A stretch of DNA of 64,000 bases from Roseivirga ehrenbergii (lineage in GTDB: Bacteria > Bacteroidota > Bacteroidia > Cytophagales > Cyclobacteriaceae): positions 310,001 through 374,000 of the forward strand of contig NZ_LQZQ01000049.1 of assembly GCF_001593005.1 (NCBI RefSeq), in the 5' to 3' direction. The notes under the pieces were generated by a model. The model saw only the letters and a program-made list of their open reading frames with translations, made no database searches and had not been told where the DNA came from. The position numbers were made by a program, and so were the translations under genes. Each line of letters opens with the position of its first letter. Position 1 is the stretch's first letter. Below, one piece after another: positions 53,217 through 62,546 of this stretch.

Positions 53217-53693
53217 ATGGATATACTACTTATTGTTTTAGGTATCGTTTTTGTGCTTGTGGGGATTGCAGGCTGTTTTTTACCCATTCTACCCGGGCCA
53301 CCCGTAAGTTTTTTAGGGTTACTATTTCTGCATTTCACTGCTCGAACGGATATTCCAGAAGATACTTTATGGACTTTAGCTTTAGTAACCGTAGTTGTTA
53401 CTGTCCTCGACTATGTAGTTCCCATTTATGGAACCAAGCGTTTTGGCGGAACCAAAAAAGGAGTGTGGGGGAGTACCATAGGTTTAATTATAGGTATGTT
53501 CTTTTTTCCTCCTTTTGGAATTATTTTAGGTCCATTGATAGGTGCTTTTGTTGGCGAAATGAGCGCTGGGCAAGACACAAATAAAGCCATGCGTTCAGCA
53601 CTGGGCTCGTTTCTTGGTTTTTTGGCAGGCACACTGCTTAAGCTTATCGCTTGTTTTGTAATGGCCTATTACTTCATTATCTATTTATTCTAA
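53217..53693 (+). CDS. DUF456 domain-containing membrane protein
   Basis: The 158-residue protein has four or five hydrophobic helices. The DUF456 signature is GIAGCFLPILPGPPVSFLGLLFLHF (about 17-41), with KRFGGTKKGVWGSTIGLIIGMFFFPPFGIILGPLIGAFVGE later (about 74-114). The glycine-rich turns are typical. DUF456 proteins are small inner-membrane proteins of unknown function. It is monocistronic; the region downstream is AT-rich and ends at the terminator of the convergent M14 gene. Confidence 0.9.
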   Translation: MDILLIVLGIVFVLVGIAGCFLPILPGPPVSFLGLLFLHFTARTDIPEDTLWTLALVTVVVTVLDYVVPIYGTKRFGGTKKGVWGSTIGLIIGMFFFPPFGIILGPLIGAFVGEMSAGQDTNKAMRSALGSFLGFLAGTLLKLIACFVMAYYFIIYLF

Positions 53694-53820
53694 TCTGTTT
53701 TTATTCAGGTACGTCAAGCTAGAGCTTTAATATATTAATAAATTTAAATATGTTAATATAAAAATATTGTTACTTATCAATGTGTTTAATTTTTATCTTT
53801 TAGTTGAAGAGGGTAGGAAA

Positions 53821-53857
53821 CAAAACAGCCTGAAAATACATTGATTTTCAGGCTGTT
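53821..53857 (-). terminator. Rho-independent terminator of the M14 peptidase gene
   Basis: AACAGCCTGAAAAT (53824-53837) and ATTTTCAGGCTGTT (53844-53857) are perfect 14-bp arms around a 6-nt loop. Read on the minus strand a short T run follows. It is 23 bp beyond the M14 gene stop. Confidence 0.88.
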
Positions 53858-53879
53858 GATTAGGGTATTGTTGGTGCTA

Positions 53880-55793
53880 TTATTTTTCTAGTGTACCGAT
53901 GGTTACTTCAGTTTCTATATAACCACCTCGGGTGGAAAGGATTTTCACCTTCGCTTTTGCACCTTTGATTTTGTTCAGCTTAATTTCAAAAGTAGCCTCT
54001 TGGCTTTGCCCTGGAAGCGTTCTGTCCATGTATTGGATTTTGTCAGATAGACTAGGATTGATGATTTGCACTTGAGCCTCATCTCCACCTCTGGTTAGTT
54101 TTGAATCGAATTGTAACTGAACACGGTCTTCGCGAACAATTTTCACCAATTGCGCTTGTTTTAGGGCGGTGGGTAATTGGCCTGTATTTGTGAATTTCAC
54201 CTTCACCACATAAGTGTCTTTGCCTTTGCTTTCTACACTTAAATCATTTAATGTGATTTGTGGTAAATCCATGGCCATGGCTAAATTGAACAATGCTTGC
54301 TTCTTTGCCCAGTTTTCTAACTGCCAAGGCGGTCCGTTTTGACCAAAGAATTTGGGGTGAAAACCACCAATTTCAGCTTTGCCCAAGGTAGGGTGATCAA
54401 AGGGTTCCCATTCTTTAAAACCACGGCCTCCGTTTTCTTCATCGTCCCAACGCAGTCCATCATAATCGTCATAAATGCCATCGTTATCATAATCTTTCAT
54501 GGCACCATTGTTCCATAACTCATCGCCATACCAGATTGCTCCATAGTAGAAGTACCCAAAATCAGGGCCATGGCCGAATAGCGGACTAGGTTTTAATGGG
54601 TCGCCAGTAGAAGGGTTCACTTTGTAGCGTGTGGCATAAGTTTCATATACATCGCCAGCCCAAGGGTAGCCGGTGATGTCCATTCCAATTTGATCGTATT
54701 TTTTGTAGATGTCCAAATCTTCAGGATACATTCTTTCTTCACTTTTCGAAGTAGAAGGAGCTCTTAAGTGCATTGGCACTCTGGTGTCCATAGAGTTGGC
54801 TACAGAAATATTAGGATGGGTGAGCATCCACATTACAATAGAGCGCGATTCTGGTTCGGACATGGGGAAAGCACCTGCTCCGTTTTGTGTATAGCCTCTG
54901 CCTGTTTCGTCTTCACCTGTATCAGGTCGCCAGTTTTCAGGGTAGTTTCTATGAAGGTCTAATCCTCCAATGCCATCTTCATTAAAACGGCCGTCACCAT
55001 CATTGTCGATACCTTCGCTATAAACAAAGTAATCACCATTTTCCGAACGCTTCATTAAACGTCCTTTTGGGTCTCTTGGATCGATAATGTGTGTGCCTTT
55101 TTCTCCTTTTTTGGCTTTAACCCGAATCTGGTACATAATACCATCACCATCCAGATCTTCTTCATCGTCTTCATCCAGCAAGCCATCTCTATCGTTATCG
55201 TGTGGCCTTACAGTAGATCTATTTCTTTGTGCAGTGTTTAAATACAGGTTCGAACCATCAGGATTGTTTTGTGGTCTCAGGTAAATCGCCTTAGTGTCGA
55301 TCAGTTTGGTAATGGCAGGGTCGCTACCGTAGTTTTCTAATAAGTGTCGGGTTAGCCAAAGAATGGATTCACTACTCGTAATTTCTCCGCTATGACGGCC
55401 TCCTTCAAAGTACGCGGCTGGTTTATCCGTGTCCTTGCCAGTTTTTTTATTGGTCAAGGTCATTTGTAAAATTGGTCGACCTTCAAAGCTGGTGCCTACC
55501 TGATACAAGTCTACAATGTCTGGATACTTTTCGGCCCATAATTTATACCAGTAATACATTACGTCTACGGTGTGGTAGGTGTCGAAGGTGAGCTGTTTCA
55601 TTGGCTCATATTGTACTTCAGGGTGTCTATACTGTTTAAAAAAACTAACACCGTGCCTTTCGCCTTTTACGGTGTAGGTGGCGGTGTCTTTATCAGATTC
55701 TGGCCAGGTTACAGGATTCAGTACTCTTACTTCTTGAGCAACAAGTATAGGGGAGTAGAGCAATAAAAATAGCAGAATGTGTTTTCTATTCAT
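53880..55793 (-). CDS. M14 family zinc carboxypeptidase with embedded calcium-binding loops
   Basis: The 637-residue exported peptidase has a signal peptide (MNRKHILLFLLLYSPILVAQ). The M14 zinc motif HxxE is in FEGGRHSGEITSSE (His134, Glu137), the substrate arginine/asparagine is in YLRPQNNPDGSNLYL, and a family-typical GGLDLHRNYPENW block follows. Three Asp-rich loops are inserted in the catalytic region: DNDRDGLLDEDDEEDLDGDG, DNDGDGRFNEDG and DYDNDGIYDDYDG. They look like calcium-binding EF-type loops of secreted proteins. A C-terminal beta domain follows (about 520-637). It would cleave C-terminal residues from peptides outside the cytoplasm. It is monocistronic, divergent to the large PAS kinase. 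Confidence 0.9.
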   Translation of the reverse strand: MNRKHILLFLLLYSPILVAQEVRVLNPVTWPESDKDTATYTVKGERHGVSFFKQYRHPEVQYEPMKQLTFDTYHTVDVMYYWYKLWAEKYPDIVDLYQVGTSFEGRPILQMTLTNKKTGKDTDKPAAYFEGGRHSGEITSSESILWLTRHLLENYGSDPAITKLIDTKAIYLRPQNNPDGSNLYLNTAQRNRSTVRPHDNDRDGLLDEDDEEDLDGDGIMYQIRVKAKKGEKGTHIIDPRDPKGRLMKRSENGDYFVYSEGIDNDGDGRFNEDGIGGLDLHRNYPENWRPDTGEDETGRGYTQNGAGAFPMSEPESRSIVMWMLTHPNISVANSMDTRVPMHLRAPSTSKSEERMYPEDLDIYKKYDQIGMDITGYPWAGDVYETYATRYKVNPSTGDPLKPSPLFGHGPDFGYFYYGAIWYGDELWNNGAMKDYDNDGIYDDYDGLRWDDEENGGRGFKEWEPFDHPTLGKAEIGGFHPKFFGQNGPPWQLENWAKKQALFNLAMAMDLPQITLNDLSVESKGKDTYVVKVKFTNTGQLPTALKQAQLVKIVREDRVQLQFDSKLTRGGDEAQVQIINPSLSDKIQYMDRTLPGQSQEATFEIKLNKIKGAKAKVKILSTRGGYIETEVTIGTLEK

Positions 55794-55880
55794 TTTCTAT
55801 ATGGTTGTTTGAATTGGAAGATAGGAAGAAAATCAAATTGATAGGAGTGCTATTATTAGAGCGGTGGTGAATACCTCAAT

Positions 55881-55940
55881 TCATTTATCGAAGATTTCGG
55901 TCAGTTATCGAAAAATACTGTCAGTCATCGAAAGAATCAT
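55881..55940 (+). promoter_or_regulatory. Three tandem 20-bp repeats, probable LytTR binding sites
   Basis: Units at 55881-55900, 55901-55920 and 55921-55940 each begin TCANTYATCGAA. They read TCATTTATCGAAGATTTCGG, TCAGTTATCGAAAAATACTG and TCAGTCATCGAAAGAATCAT. LytTR regulators bind direct repeats of about 9 bp spaced by 10-13 bp; the 20-bp period and TCAGTTATC core fit that. They abut the -33 element of the kinase promoter. Binding by the LytTR protein encoded at 59269 is inference. Confidence 0.65.
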
Positions 55941-55968
55941 TGTGCCAACTATTAATTCTATTCATTTG
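55940..55968 (+). promoter_or_regulatory. Probable Bacteroidota-type promoter of the PAS kinase operon
   Basis: TTG at 55940-55942 and TTCATTTG at 55961-55968, with an 18-bp spacer, are close to the Bacteroidota consensus TTG-N19-TAnnTTTG. The GTG start at 55989 lies at a suitable distance. Confidence 0.55.
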
Positions 55969-55988
55969 TATAGCACAACTCAGCCCAA

Positions 55989-58900
55989 GTGAACACACAG
56001 CCTCAAATAACCACTACCAGTAACGGACTTTTAGTCAGTAAACAATTTATACCCTCACTATGGAATGCCCAATTGGGACTCGTAGAAGGGGAGAAAATTG
56101 GAGAAAAGTTATGGCATTGTATTTCTTCAGATTTATCTAATAAAGAGAACATACAATTCGAAATGAACCATGCAATGTATTATCTTAGTATTCGGTACTC
56201 AGGTAGTTTATATCATATTTCTTTCGATTTGCAGCATAAAAAATCATACTCTTCTAGATCAAAGTCGATTAACCGCTACAAAATGTTGGTGGAAGCGGCA
56301 AATGACATTATTTATGAAACAGATACCCAAGGCTGTTTCACCTATGCAAACCCCAAAGCATTAAAGGCTGTTGGCTATAGCAAGGAGGAAGTAATTGGGA
56401 TGCGATATGCCGATTTAATTAGAGATGATCACAAGGAAAGGGTAGTTCTTTTTTACCAAAATCAAATGGCCAAGGGGGAAACAACTACTTACTTGGAGTT
56501 TCCAATTGTTTGTGCAAATGGTGAAGTAATTTGGATTGGTCAGAATGTGCAGATTCTCGAAGATGAATATGGCATTTTAGGAATGATGTCGGTAGCCAGA
56601 GATATTACCGACCGACATGTGTCTGATCAACTGTTAATGAAATCTGAAGAAAAGTACCGAGGTATCATTCAAAACCTTCAGTTTGGTCTTTTAGAAGTAG
56701 ATTTAGATGAAACGATTCTTTACGTAAACGAGGCCATGTGCAGCATTACTGGCTATACTGCCGATGAACTTATTGGTAATATTGCTTCTGATATTTTGGT
56801 GCCGAAACAGACAAAGGAGATCATTGACAGAGAGCATGATAAAAGAGCGGAGGGAGTGGCTAGTGTTTATGAAGTACAACTAAGACACAAGAATGGGAAA
56901 CCAATTTGGTGTTTAATTAGTGGAGCTCCTAATTATAATTTTGATGGTGACAGAATTGGATCCTTAGGGATTCATATGGATATAACGGGCAGAAAGAAAG
57001 ATGAGGAAGAACTCATTTTTACGCGCAGTCGCTTAGATAAATATAGGGTAGGTTTAGAGCTTTTAAATGAAATGACTTCTAACATTGGTTTAGACCTTAA
57101 CTGTCAAATCAATGAAGGGATGAAGATTGCTGCTAACTATCTGAATTTACCTTTTGGGATTGTAAGTAGGATAGAGGGAGATCAGTATTTTGTTCAGTAC
57201 AGCTACAACGAAAACAGCACAGAGGAATTGGGTGAAGAAGCTCGTTTTGACCTGTGCGACACCTATTGTCAAATCACCTATGCTCAAGGCTCAAAACTTG
57301 CCATTAGTAACTTTAGTCAATCAGAATTTGCAAACCACCCTGCCTTTGAGAAATTTGGTTTAGAAACATATATCGCGTCTCCATATAGTGTAAATGGAAA
57401 GAAACGGGGGACGGTTAATTTTACAAGTGAAAATGCACGCCCCCAACCATTTGATGCTTACGATCTTGAGTTTATCGACCTTCTAGCCAAGTATATTGGC
57501 TTTATAATTAGTCAAGATGAAAACCAAAAAGAGCTAGCCAAGGAGCGTGAAGCGTTAAGGTTGAGAAACACTAAACTGTCTGAAAATGAGAGCTATCTAA
57601 AGGCGATTAATGGTTTCGTTACTAAGTTGTTAGTAAAAGAAGATATCGTAGAAATAGCTTGGGAGATTGCTGAAAATGTGATTGATGAGTTCGGCTTCAA
57701 TGACTGTGTGGTCTATGTACTAAATGAAGAAAAACGCTGTTTAGAGCAATTGGCACTGTATGGGCCCAACATGTCTAAAGATAGAACAATAGTAGACCCA
57801 ATTCAGGTTAAACTTGGAGAGGGGATAGTTGGGCATGTTGCCGAAACTGGAGTGGCAGAAATTGTAAGTGATACTTCTAAAGATAGCAGATACAAAGATA
57901 TTGATGGAGTAAGGCTCTCTGAAATTACGGTGCCTATAATAGCAGATGGTAAAGTTATTGGGGTTATAGATTCAGAACACAAAGAGAAAAATTTCTTTAA
58001 GGACGAGCATCTAGCTACACTTACTACTCTTGCTAATTTAGCATCTAACCGACTGAAGAATGCTAAGGCAAAAATAAAACAGTTAAAAGCTGAACGAGAA
58101 TTAAGAGAGAGTGAGAATAAATTACGCACCATTATAAGCTCTGCCCTAGATGGTATTATAACAATTGACCAAAAAGGCCTAATTACGGAATGGAATCCGC
58201 AAGCGGAAGTGATTTTTGGTTGGAAGGTTGAAGAAGTAATTGGTAAACCATTAACTCATAATATTATTCCTTCTAAGCATCACTCGGCACATGATGCGGG
58301 GATGAAAAACTACTTTAAAACAAAAGAAGGGCCTGTTCTTAACCAGCGCATTGAAATTACAGCTATGCGTAAAAGTGGCGAAGAATTCCCGATTGAGCTG
58401 GCTATTCTACCTATTGTTAGAAATGGGATTCATTCATTCACGGCTTTTGTGAGAGATATTACCATTCAAAAAGAGGTGCAAAATGAAATGGAGAAGGCGC
58501 TCAATAAAGAGCGTGAGTTGAATGAACTTAAATCTAGGTTTGTTTCAATGACTTCTCATGAGTTTAGAACGCCACTCACCACCATAAAGCAAAATACTGA
58601 TTTGATTGCGTTTAAGCTTGAAAATCAATTTCCGGAGCATTTTGAGGGTTATAATAAATACCTCGATAGAATTGAGTCAGAAATAGGAAGAGTAACTTTC
58701 TTGATGAACGATATTTTGATGCTGGGTAAAATAGAGGCAGGGCGTGTGGAATTAAATAAAAAACCTACCGACCTTCATGAGCTAGTTAAGAAAGCGATAA
58801 CTGAGTTAACTGAAAATAGGAAAGATGGTCGATCAATTGACTTTTCTGTTATCGGTGTAGTACAACCTGTCAACATCGATGTCAATTTATTCGATCATAT

Positions 58901-59210
58901 TGTGGCCAATCTTATATCAAATGCTTTTAAGTATTCAGAAGGCAAAGAAGATCCGAAAGTTACCTTATCGTATGAAAAAACACATGAGGTTAAAATTACT
59001 TTTAAGGATTATGGTATTGGAATTCCAAAGAAGGACCAAAAAGGATTGTTTGCTTCTTTTTATAGAGCTACAAACGTTAAAAACATTCAAGGTACAGGCC
59101 TTGGGCTTTCCATTGTAAAAGAATTTGTAGAGATGCACGGAGGTACCATTTCCGTTAATAGTGAACAAGATATGGGTTCTGAATTTGTAGTTATTATTCC
59201 AGCCCAATAG
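55989..59210 (+). CDS. Multi-PAS/GAF hybrid sensor histidine kinase
   Basis: This 1073-residue soluble kinase has no transmembrane segment. It has three PAS domains (about 98-215, NDIIYETDTQGCFTYANPKA; about 225-340, TILYVNEAMCSITGYTADEL; about 715-835, ITIDQKGLITEWNPQAEVIF). Two GAF-like domains lie at about 360-510 and 545-695. HisKA carries His857 in SMTSHEFRTPLTTIK, and the HATPase domain has DYGIGIPKKDQKGLF and GTGLGLSIVKEF. The start is GTG (55989), consistent with the promoter 20 bp upstream. It is followed 58 bp later by a LytTR regulator, an unusual partner for a HisKA-type kinase. The stimulus is unknown; GAF and PAS domains suggest small ligands or redox. Confidence 0.9.
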   Translation: MNTQPQITTTSNGLLVSKQFIPSLWNAQLGLVEGEKIGEKLWHCISSDLSNKENIQFEMNHAMYYLSIRYSGSLYHISFDLQHKKSYSSRSKSINRYKMLVEAANDIIYETDTQGCFTYANPKALKAVGYSKEEVIGMRYADLIRDDHKERVVLFYQNQMAKGETTTYLEFPIVCANGEVIWIGQNVQILEDEYGILGMMSVARDITDRHVSDQLLMKSEEKYRGIIQNLQFGLLEVDLDETILYVNEAMCSITGYTADELIGNIASDILVPKQTKEIIDREHDKRAEGVASVYEVQLRHKNGKPIWCLISGAPNYNFDGDRIGSLGIHMDITGRKKDEEELIFTRSRLDKYRVGLELLNEMTSNIGLDLNCQINEGMKIAANYLNLPFGIVSRIEGDQYFVQYSYNENSTEELGEEARFDLCDTYCQITYAQGSKLAISNFSQSEFANHPAFEKFGLETYIASPYSVNGKKRGTVNFTSENARPQPFDAYDLEFIDLLAKYIGFIISQDENQKELAKEREALRLRNTKLSENESYLKAINGFVTKLLVKEDIVEIAWEIAENVIDEFGFNDCVVYVLNEEKRCLEQLALYGPNMSKDRTIVDPIQVKLGEGIVGHVAETGVAEIVSDTSKDSRYKDIDGVRLSEITVPIIADGKVIGVIDSEHKEKNFFKDEHLATLTTLANLASNRLKNAKAKIKQLKAERELRESENKLRTIISSALDGIITIDQKGLITEWNPQAEVIFGWKVEEVIGKPLTHNIIPSKHHSAHDAGMKNYFKTKEGPVLNQRIEITAMRKSGEEFPIELAILPIVRNGIHSFTAFVRDITIQKEVQNEMEKALNKERELNELKSRFVSMTSHEFRTPLTTIKQNTDLIAFKLENQFPEHFEGYNKYLDRIESEIGRVTFLMNDILMLGKIEAGRVELNKKPTDLHELVKKAITELTENRKDGRSIDFSVIGVVQPVNIDVNLFDHIVANLISNAFKYSEGKEDPKVTLSYEKTHEVKITFKDYGIGIPKKDQKGLFASFYRATNVKNIQGTGLGLSIVKEFVEMHGGTISVNSEQDMGSEFVVIIPAQ

Positions 59211-59268
59211 GTCAAGTCTTTTTTAAGACTATATAATTATTATCTTTAACTCAAATCTTATTTAAGGA

Positions 59269-59997
59269 ATGAGCCAGTTAAAGATATTAATTGTAGAAGA
59301 TGATATAATGATTTCGGATAGTCTTAAAGATATTCTAGAAATGTTAGATCATAAAGTTGTGGGCGTTGCTGACAATGCCGATGATGCCATTGAACTTTGT
59401 AATCAACATTCGCCAGAATTGGCACTGCTCGATATTCAAATTGGAGGAGATATTGACGGTGTAGATTTGGCCGAAATTATCAACGACCAATTTGACATTC
59501 CTTTCATTTTCACCACTGCCTTTGCCGATAATACCACTGTTTCAAGGGCCAGAGAAAGAGGACCGTTTGGTTACCTCGTAAAGCCATATGGAGTAAAAGA
59601 TATTAATGCAGCTATTGAAGTGGCGATGGGGTCTTACGAAAGGCTTAAATCTGCTGAAAAGAGCAGTGGAATGTCGAAGATTATAGACAATAGCATTTTC
59701 CTGAAAGTAGACGCTAAGCTGATTAAAGTAAAAATAGAGGATATACTTTATATAGAAGCCAAGGGAGATTATGCGCTGTTCAAAACCGCTAATAAGGGCT
59801 ATATAGTACACAGTACCATGAAAAAGGTTCAAGACAGATTGAGCGATTTTAACTTCCAGAAAGTACATCGGTCTTTCGTAGTCAACCTATCGAAAATCGT
59901 AGATATTGAAGAGTCGAACTTATTGATTGAAGATAAGGTAATTCCTATTTCCAGAGCCAATAAAGAAGCTTTAATGAAGCGATTGAACTTGTTGTAG
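59269..59997 (+). CDS. LytTR family response regulator
   Basis: The 242-residue regulator has a receiver domain with VEDD at residues 9-12 and the phosphoacceptor Asp55 in LALLDIQIGG. A LytTR DNA-binding domain follows (about 145-242, FLKVDAKLIKVKIEDILYIEA and VHRSFVVNLSKI). Phosphorylation by the upstream kinase would promote binding to direct-repeat sites. The kinase promoter carries three such candidate sites, so positive or negative autoregulation is likely. A small hairpin AGTCTT-TTTT-AAGACT (59215-59230) lies between kinase and regulator. The next gene (60026) starts 28 bp downstream and may be co-transcribed. Confidence 0.93.
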   Translation: MSQLKILIVEDDIMISDSLKDILEMLDHKVVGVADNADDAIELCNQHSPELALLDIQIGGDIDGVDLAEIINDQFDIPFIFTTAFADNTTVSRARERGPFGYLVKPYGVKDINAAIEVAMGSYERLKSAEKSSGMSKIIDNSIFLKVDAKLIKVKIEDILYIEAKGDYALFKTANKGYIVHSTMKKVQDRLSDFNFQKVHRSFVVNLSKIVDIEESNLLIEDKVIPISRANKEALMKRLNLL

Positions 59998-60025
59998 TTG
60001 ATATTCTTACCCAAGATGGGAACTT

Positions 60026-60934
60026 ATGGTATCAAAAAACACAGAGCAGCTTGAAGGAGAAATCGACAAAGACTACGTGACTGTTGCAAGCCGTGAACGG
60101 CAGCTAGATAAAGACACTTCTAAAATCACTTTTAAAATCAAAATTGGTACAGGCTTGGCTTGGTCATTTACAGTCGTTGGTTTATTCTTGATTGTTTATG
60201 GCATACTCAAAACAGGTAGTACAGATGGGCTATTAAAACTAAATGAGCTTGGAGATTTTTTATCTGGGACATTAGCGTCCGCTTGGGCTTTAGCAGGGAT
60301 GTTTTTCATTTACGTTTCATTCCTGGCTCAAACTTTAGAGCTTAAGCAAGCAAAAGTTGATACCCTCTATGCTAGAATAGAAATGAAGCAATCTAGGCTG
60401 GAAGTGATGAAGCAAAAGGAGGCACTAGATTATCAAATAGACACTTCAAAGCTTAATCAATATGAAAACCTTTTCTTTTCATTCCTCGAGCTATTATCGA
60501 GAAGTATTCAGACTTTTTCAGTGAATCAAATGTTAGGATACGATAGCGTTGTAAAAGGTCTAAATGCCTCTAAAATAGGCTTATCGAATTTACATATGGA
60601 TTTTGAACAGCGCAATGATATTGATGACTTAACGGCTTATGCTAGTTTTAAAAGAAGAGTTAAACTGAACTGGGGTGATTTTCTTCCTACTTTTTTGGTT
60701 ATTATTAAACATTTAAAGCTTCGTCAAAGCGATTCACATAGAGAGTATCTATTAGATATATTGAGAATTAAAATCCCCAAGAACTTCCGCATACTTCTAT
60801 TCTACGAAATCGCACTATTTGGGAAAGTAGAGACTAAAGACATAATTGTTGAACTCGATTTCTTTAAGGACTTTATAGAAGGAGATGGCCTTCTCTTCAA
60901 AGAGCATGTTCGTTTGTTTGATAGATTTAAATAG
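60026..60934 (+). CDS. Putative phage abortive-infection protein (AbiC-like, putAbiC)
   Basis: The 302-residue protein has two transmembrane helices near the N-terminus (about 45-65 and 84-108) connected by LNELGDFLSGTLASAW. A charged coiled-coil stretch follows (about 110-150, LELKQAKVDTLYARIEMKQ) and then a helical C-terminal domain with LNQYENLFFSFLELLSRSI. The GDF.G...Q layout is the one seen in proteins annotated as putative phage abortive infection (putAbiC). That would make it a membrane-linked defence effector, but the assignment rests on pattern memory only. It lies 28 bp after the LytTR gene and converges with a glycosyltransferase gene 4 bp away. Coupling of a LytTR system with a defence gene would be notable. 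Confidence 0.55.
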   Translation: MVSKNTEQLEGEIDKDYVTVASRERQLDKDTSKITFKIKIGTGLAWSFTVVGLFLIVYGILKTGSTDGLLKLNELGDFLSGTLASAWALAGMFFIYVSFLAQTLELKQAKVDTLYARIEMKQSRLEVMKQKEALDYQIDTSKLNQYENLFFSFLELLSRSIQTFSVNQMLGYDSVVKGLNASKIGLSNLHMDFEQRNDIDDLTAYASFKRRVKLNWGDFLPTFLVIIKHLKLRQSDSHREYLLDILRIKIPKNFRILLFYEIALFGKVETKDIIVELDFFKDFIEGDGLLFKEHVRLFDRFK

Positions 60935-60938
60935 ACAA

Positions 60939-62120
60939 TTAAGCTGCCCTATTAGTGGCTAAAACTACTCTTTCAGATTTATCCCAGGTTACCTTTTGAT
61001 TTCCTCTAAAGTATTTGATCCAACCTTTTACTACGCAAATGTGCATATAAGTAAAGTAATAGGGGATGTGGAGCAGTTTGTATGAAGTTTTTTGGTCTCT
61101 AATTACATAGCCAAAGAAGGCAAGCAGATAGAAAATGGATTGAGCCCTAAACGCTAAATTGTAGAACCAATGTGTGTCGGCAAGCCACAATGTACTGGCA
61201 AAAGCCCCAATTAAAGCTAATGGCATAAGAGTCCAACGCAAGGCACGGTGCGATACATACTGAAAGGTGAGTTTCCCGTACTTAAAAACATTCAACAGCT
61301 TTACCAGTTTGATCACCGCCTGAATTCCCCCAGCACTTATTCTCACTTTCCTTTTAGTTTCTTCTGCAATGTTTGCCGAGGCAGTTTCTGTTGCCATGGC
61401 ACTAGGTTCGTAGCCAACTTTATAGCCATCGGCCGCAATGCGCATGGTCATCACAAAATCTTCTATAAGGGTGTTTTCTTCTGTAGGAACGAATAATCGA
61501 GTTCTGATGGCAAATAACTCACCAGCTGAGCCCACTAAAGTATTCCATTCAGCATCTTGCTTTTTTAGGAATGACTCATACTTCCAATAAAAACCTTCAC
61601 CCGAAGCACTGGCATTATCTTCGGTTTCACTCAATACTATTTTTTCGCCCGAAACTGCGCCCATCAAATTAGACTCAAAGGGCTGAACCAATGCCTTTAT
61701 CCCACCAGGGTTCATCATTACATTGGCGTCACTAAACACGGTAATGGGCGAAGTAATGTATCGCATTATGCGGTTTACTGCGGCTATTTTGCCTTTCCTT
61801 TCTGGGCTAAAGCTGAATGAAACACTATCGTATTGCTTGATAATATCGTTGGTTTGATCTGTTGAGCCATCGGTAACGAAAAGCACTTTTAGCCTATCTT
61901 TAGGGTAATCGATTTTTTCACAATTGGCAATTTTTTGTCTTATGATCTCAGCTTCATTATAAGCTGCAATCAGGAGAGTAACCTCAGGCCAGTCTTCTTC
62001 AGAGAAGGGTGTATTGGTGTTTTTCTTTTTCTTCCACTTATTAAGTAACGTTATCAGTATACCGTATCCGGCAAATGAGTAAAGAATAGTAAAGGTCGAA
62101 ATCCAGAATAGCGTTTCCAT
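60939..62120 (-). CDS. Membrane glycosyltransferase family 2 protein
   Basis: The 393-residue processive-type GT2 enzyme has an N-terminal transmembrane segment. Next come the nucleotide-sugar domain with VTDGSTDQTNDIIKQ (about 85-100), a DxD-like FSDANVMM, and ENTLIEDFVMTMRIAADG with the acceptor-site acidic ED. Two or three C-terminal helices follow (about 285-365). It is similar to poly-N-acetylglucosamine or cellulose-synthase-like transferases. It would build a surface polysaccharide. It lies alone, convergent to the AbiC-like gene and divergent from the zeta-toxin pair. Confidence 0.85.
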   Translation of the reverse strand: METLFWISTFTILYSFAGYGILITLLNKWKKKKNTNTPFSEEDWPEVTLLIAAYNEAEIIRQKIANCEKIDYPKDRLKVLFVTDGSTDQTNDIIKQYDSVSFSFSPERKGKIAAVNRIMRYITSPITVFSDANVMMNPGGIKALVQPFESNLMGAVSGEKIVLSETEDNASASGEGFYWKYESFLKKQDAEWNTLVGSAGELFAIRTRLFVPTEENTLIEDFVMTMRIAADGYKVGYEPSAMATETASANIAEETKRKVRISAGGIQAVIKLVKLLNVFKYGKLTFQYVSHRALRWTLMPLALIGAFASTLWLADTHWFYNLAFRAQSIFYLLAFFGYVIRDQKTSYKLLHIPYYFTYMHICVVKGWIKYFRGNQKVTWDKSERVVLATNRAA

Positions 62121-62305
62121 GTGCTGTTTGTTTAGTAGGATAAAAGTAGCCGAATCCAGAATTGAAATGAGTTAATTTCGATGAGTTGCAGACTTTAGGC
62201 GATGAGTAACTTAACGAGAGGGTGAGTAGTCTTTTTGTAATTACACAACATAAAAACGCTGTCAATTGAACATTTAATACTTATATTGGTGTTAGTATAT
62301 TAGTT

Positions 62306-62533
62306 ATGAAAAAGAAAAAGCAAGAACAAAAACCCGAATACCTGACTAAAAGAATTCTCTTTAGCCGCACTAATAAAGCACTAAAGGATGCGGCTGAAGA
62401 AGCAATGGAGTTGGTTGGCTATGTAGTGGTTGCTGAAGGTGATTGGGTAGTCAAAAAGTATCAAGATGGTCGAATAGAACAGATAAAGCGATTAGAAGTT
62501 GTTGAGCAGCCAGAAAAAATCATCCTCGATTAA
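62306..62533 (+). CDS. Small protein upstream of zeta toxin, candidate antitoxin
   Basis: The 75-residue protein is highly charged at its N-terminus (MKKKKQEQKPEYLTKRILFS). An amphipathic helix follows (NKALKDAAEEAMELVGYVVV), then a strand segment (EGDWVVKKYQDGRIEQIKR). It belongs to no family I recognise. It ends 13 bp before the start of the zeta-toxin-like gene, the usual position of the antitoxin in zeta systems. Its role as antitoxin is inference; its sequence is not like known epsilon antitoxins. Confidence 0.6.
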   Translation: MKKKKQEQKPEYLTKRILFSRTNKALKDAAEEAMELVGYVVVAEGDWVVKKYQDGRIEQIKRLEVVEQPEKIILD

Positions 62534-62546
62534 ACAGAACCTTCGC

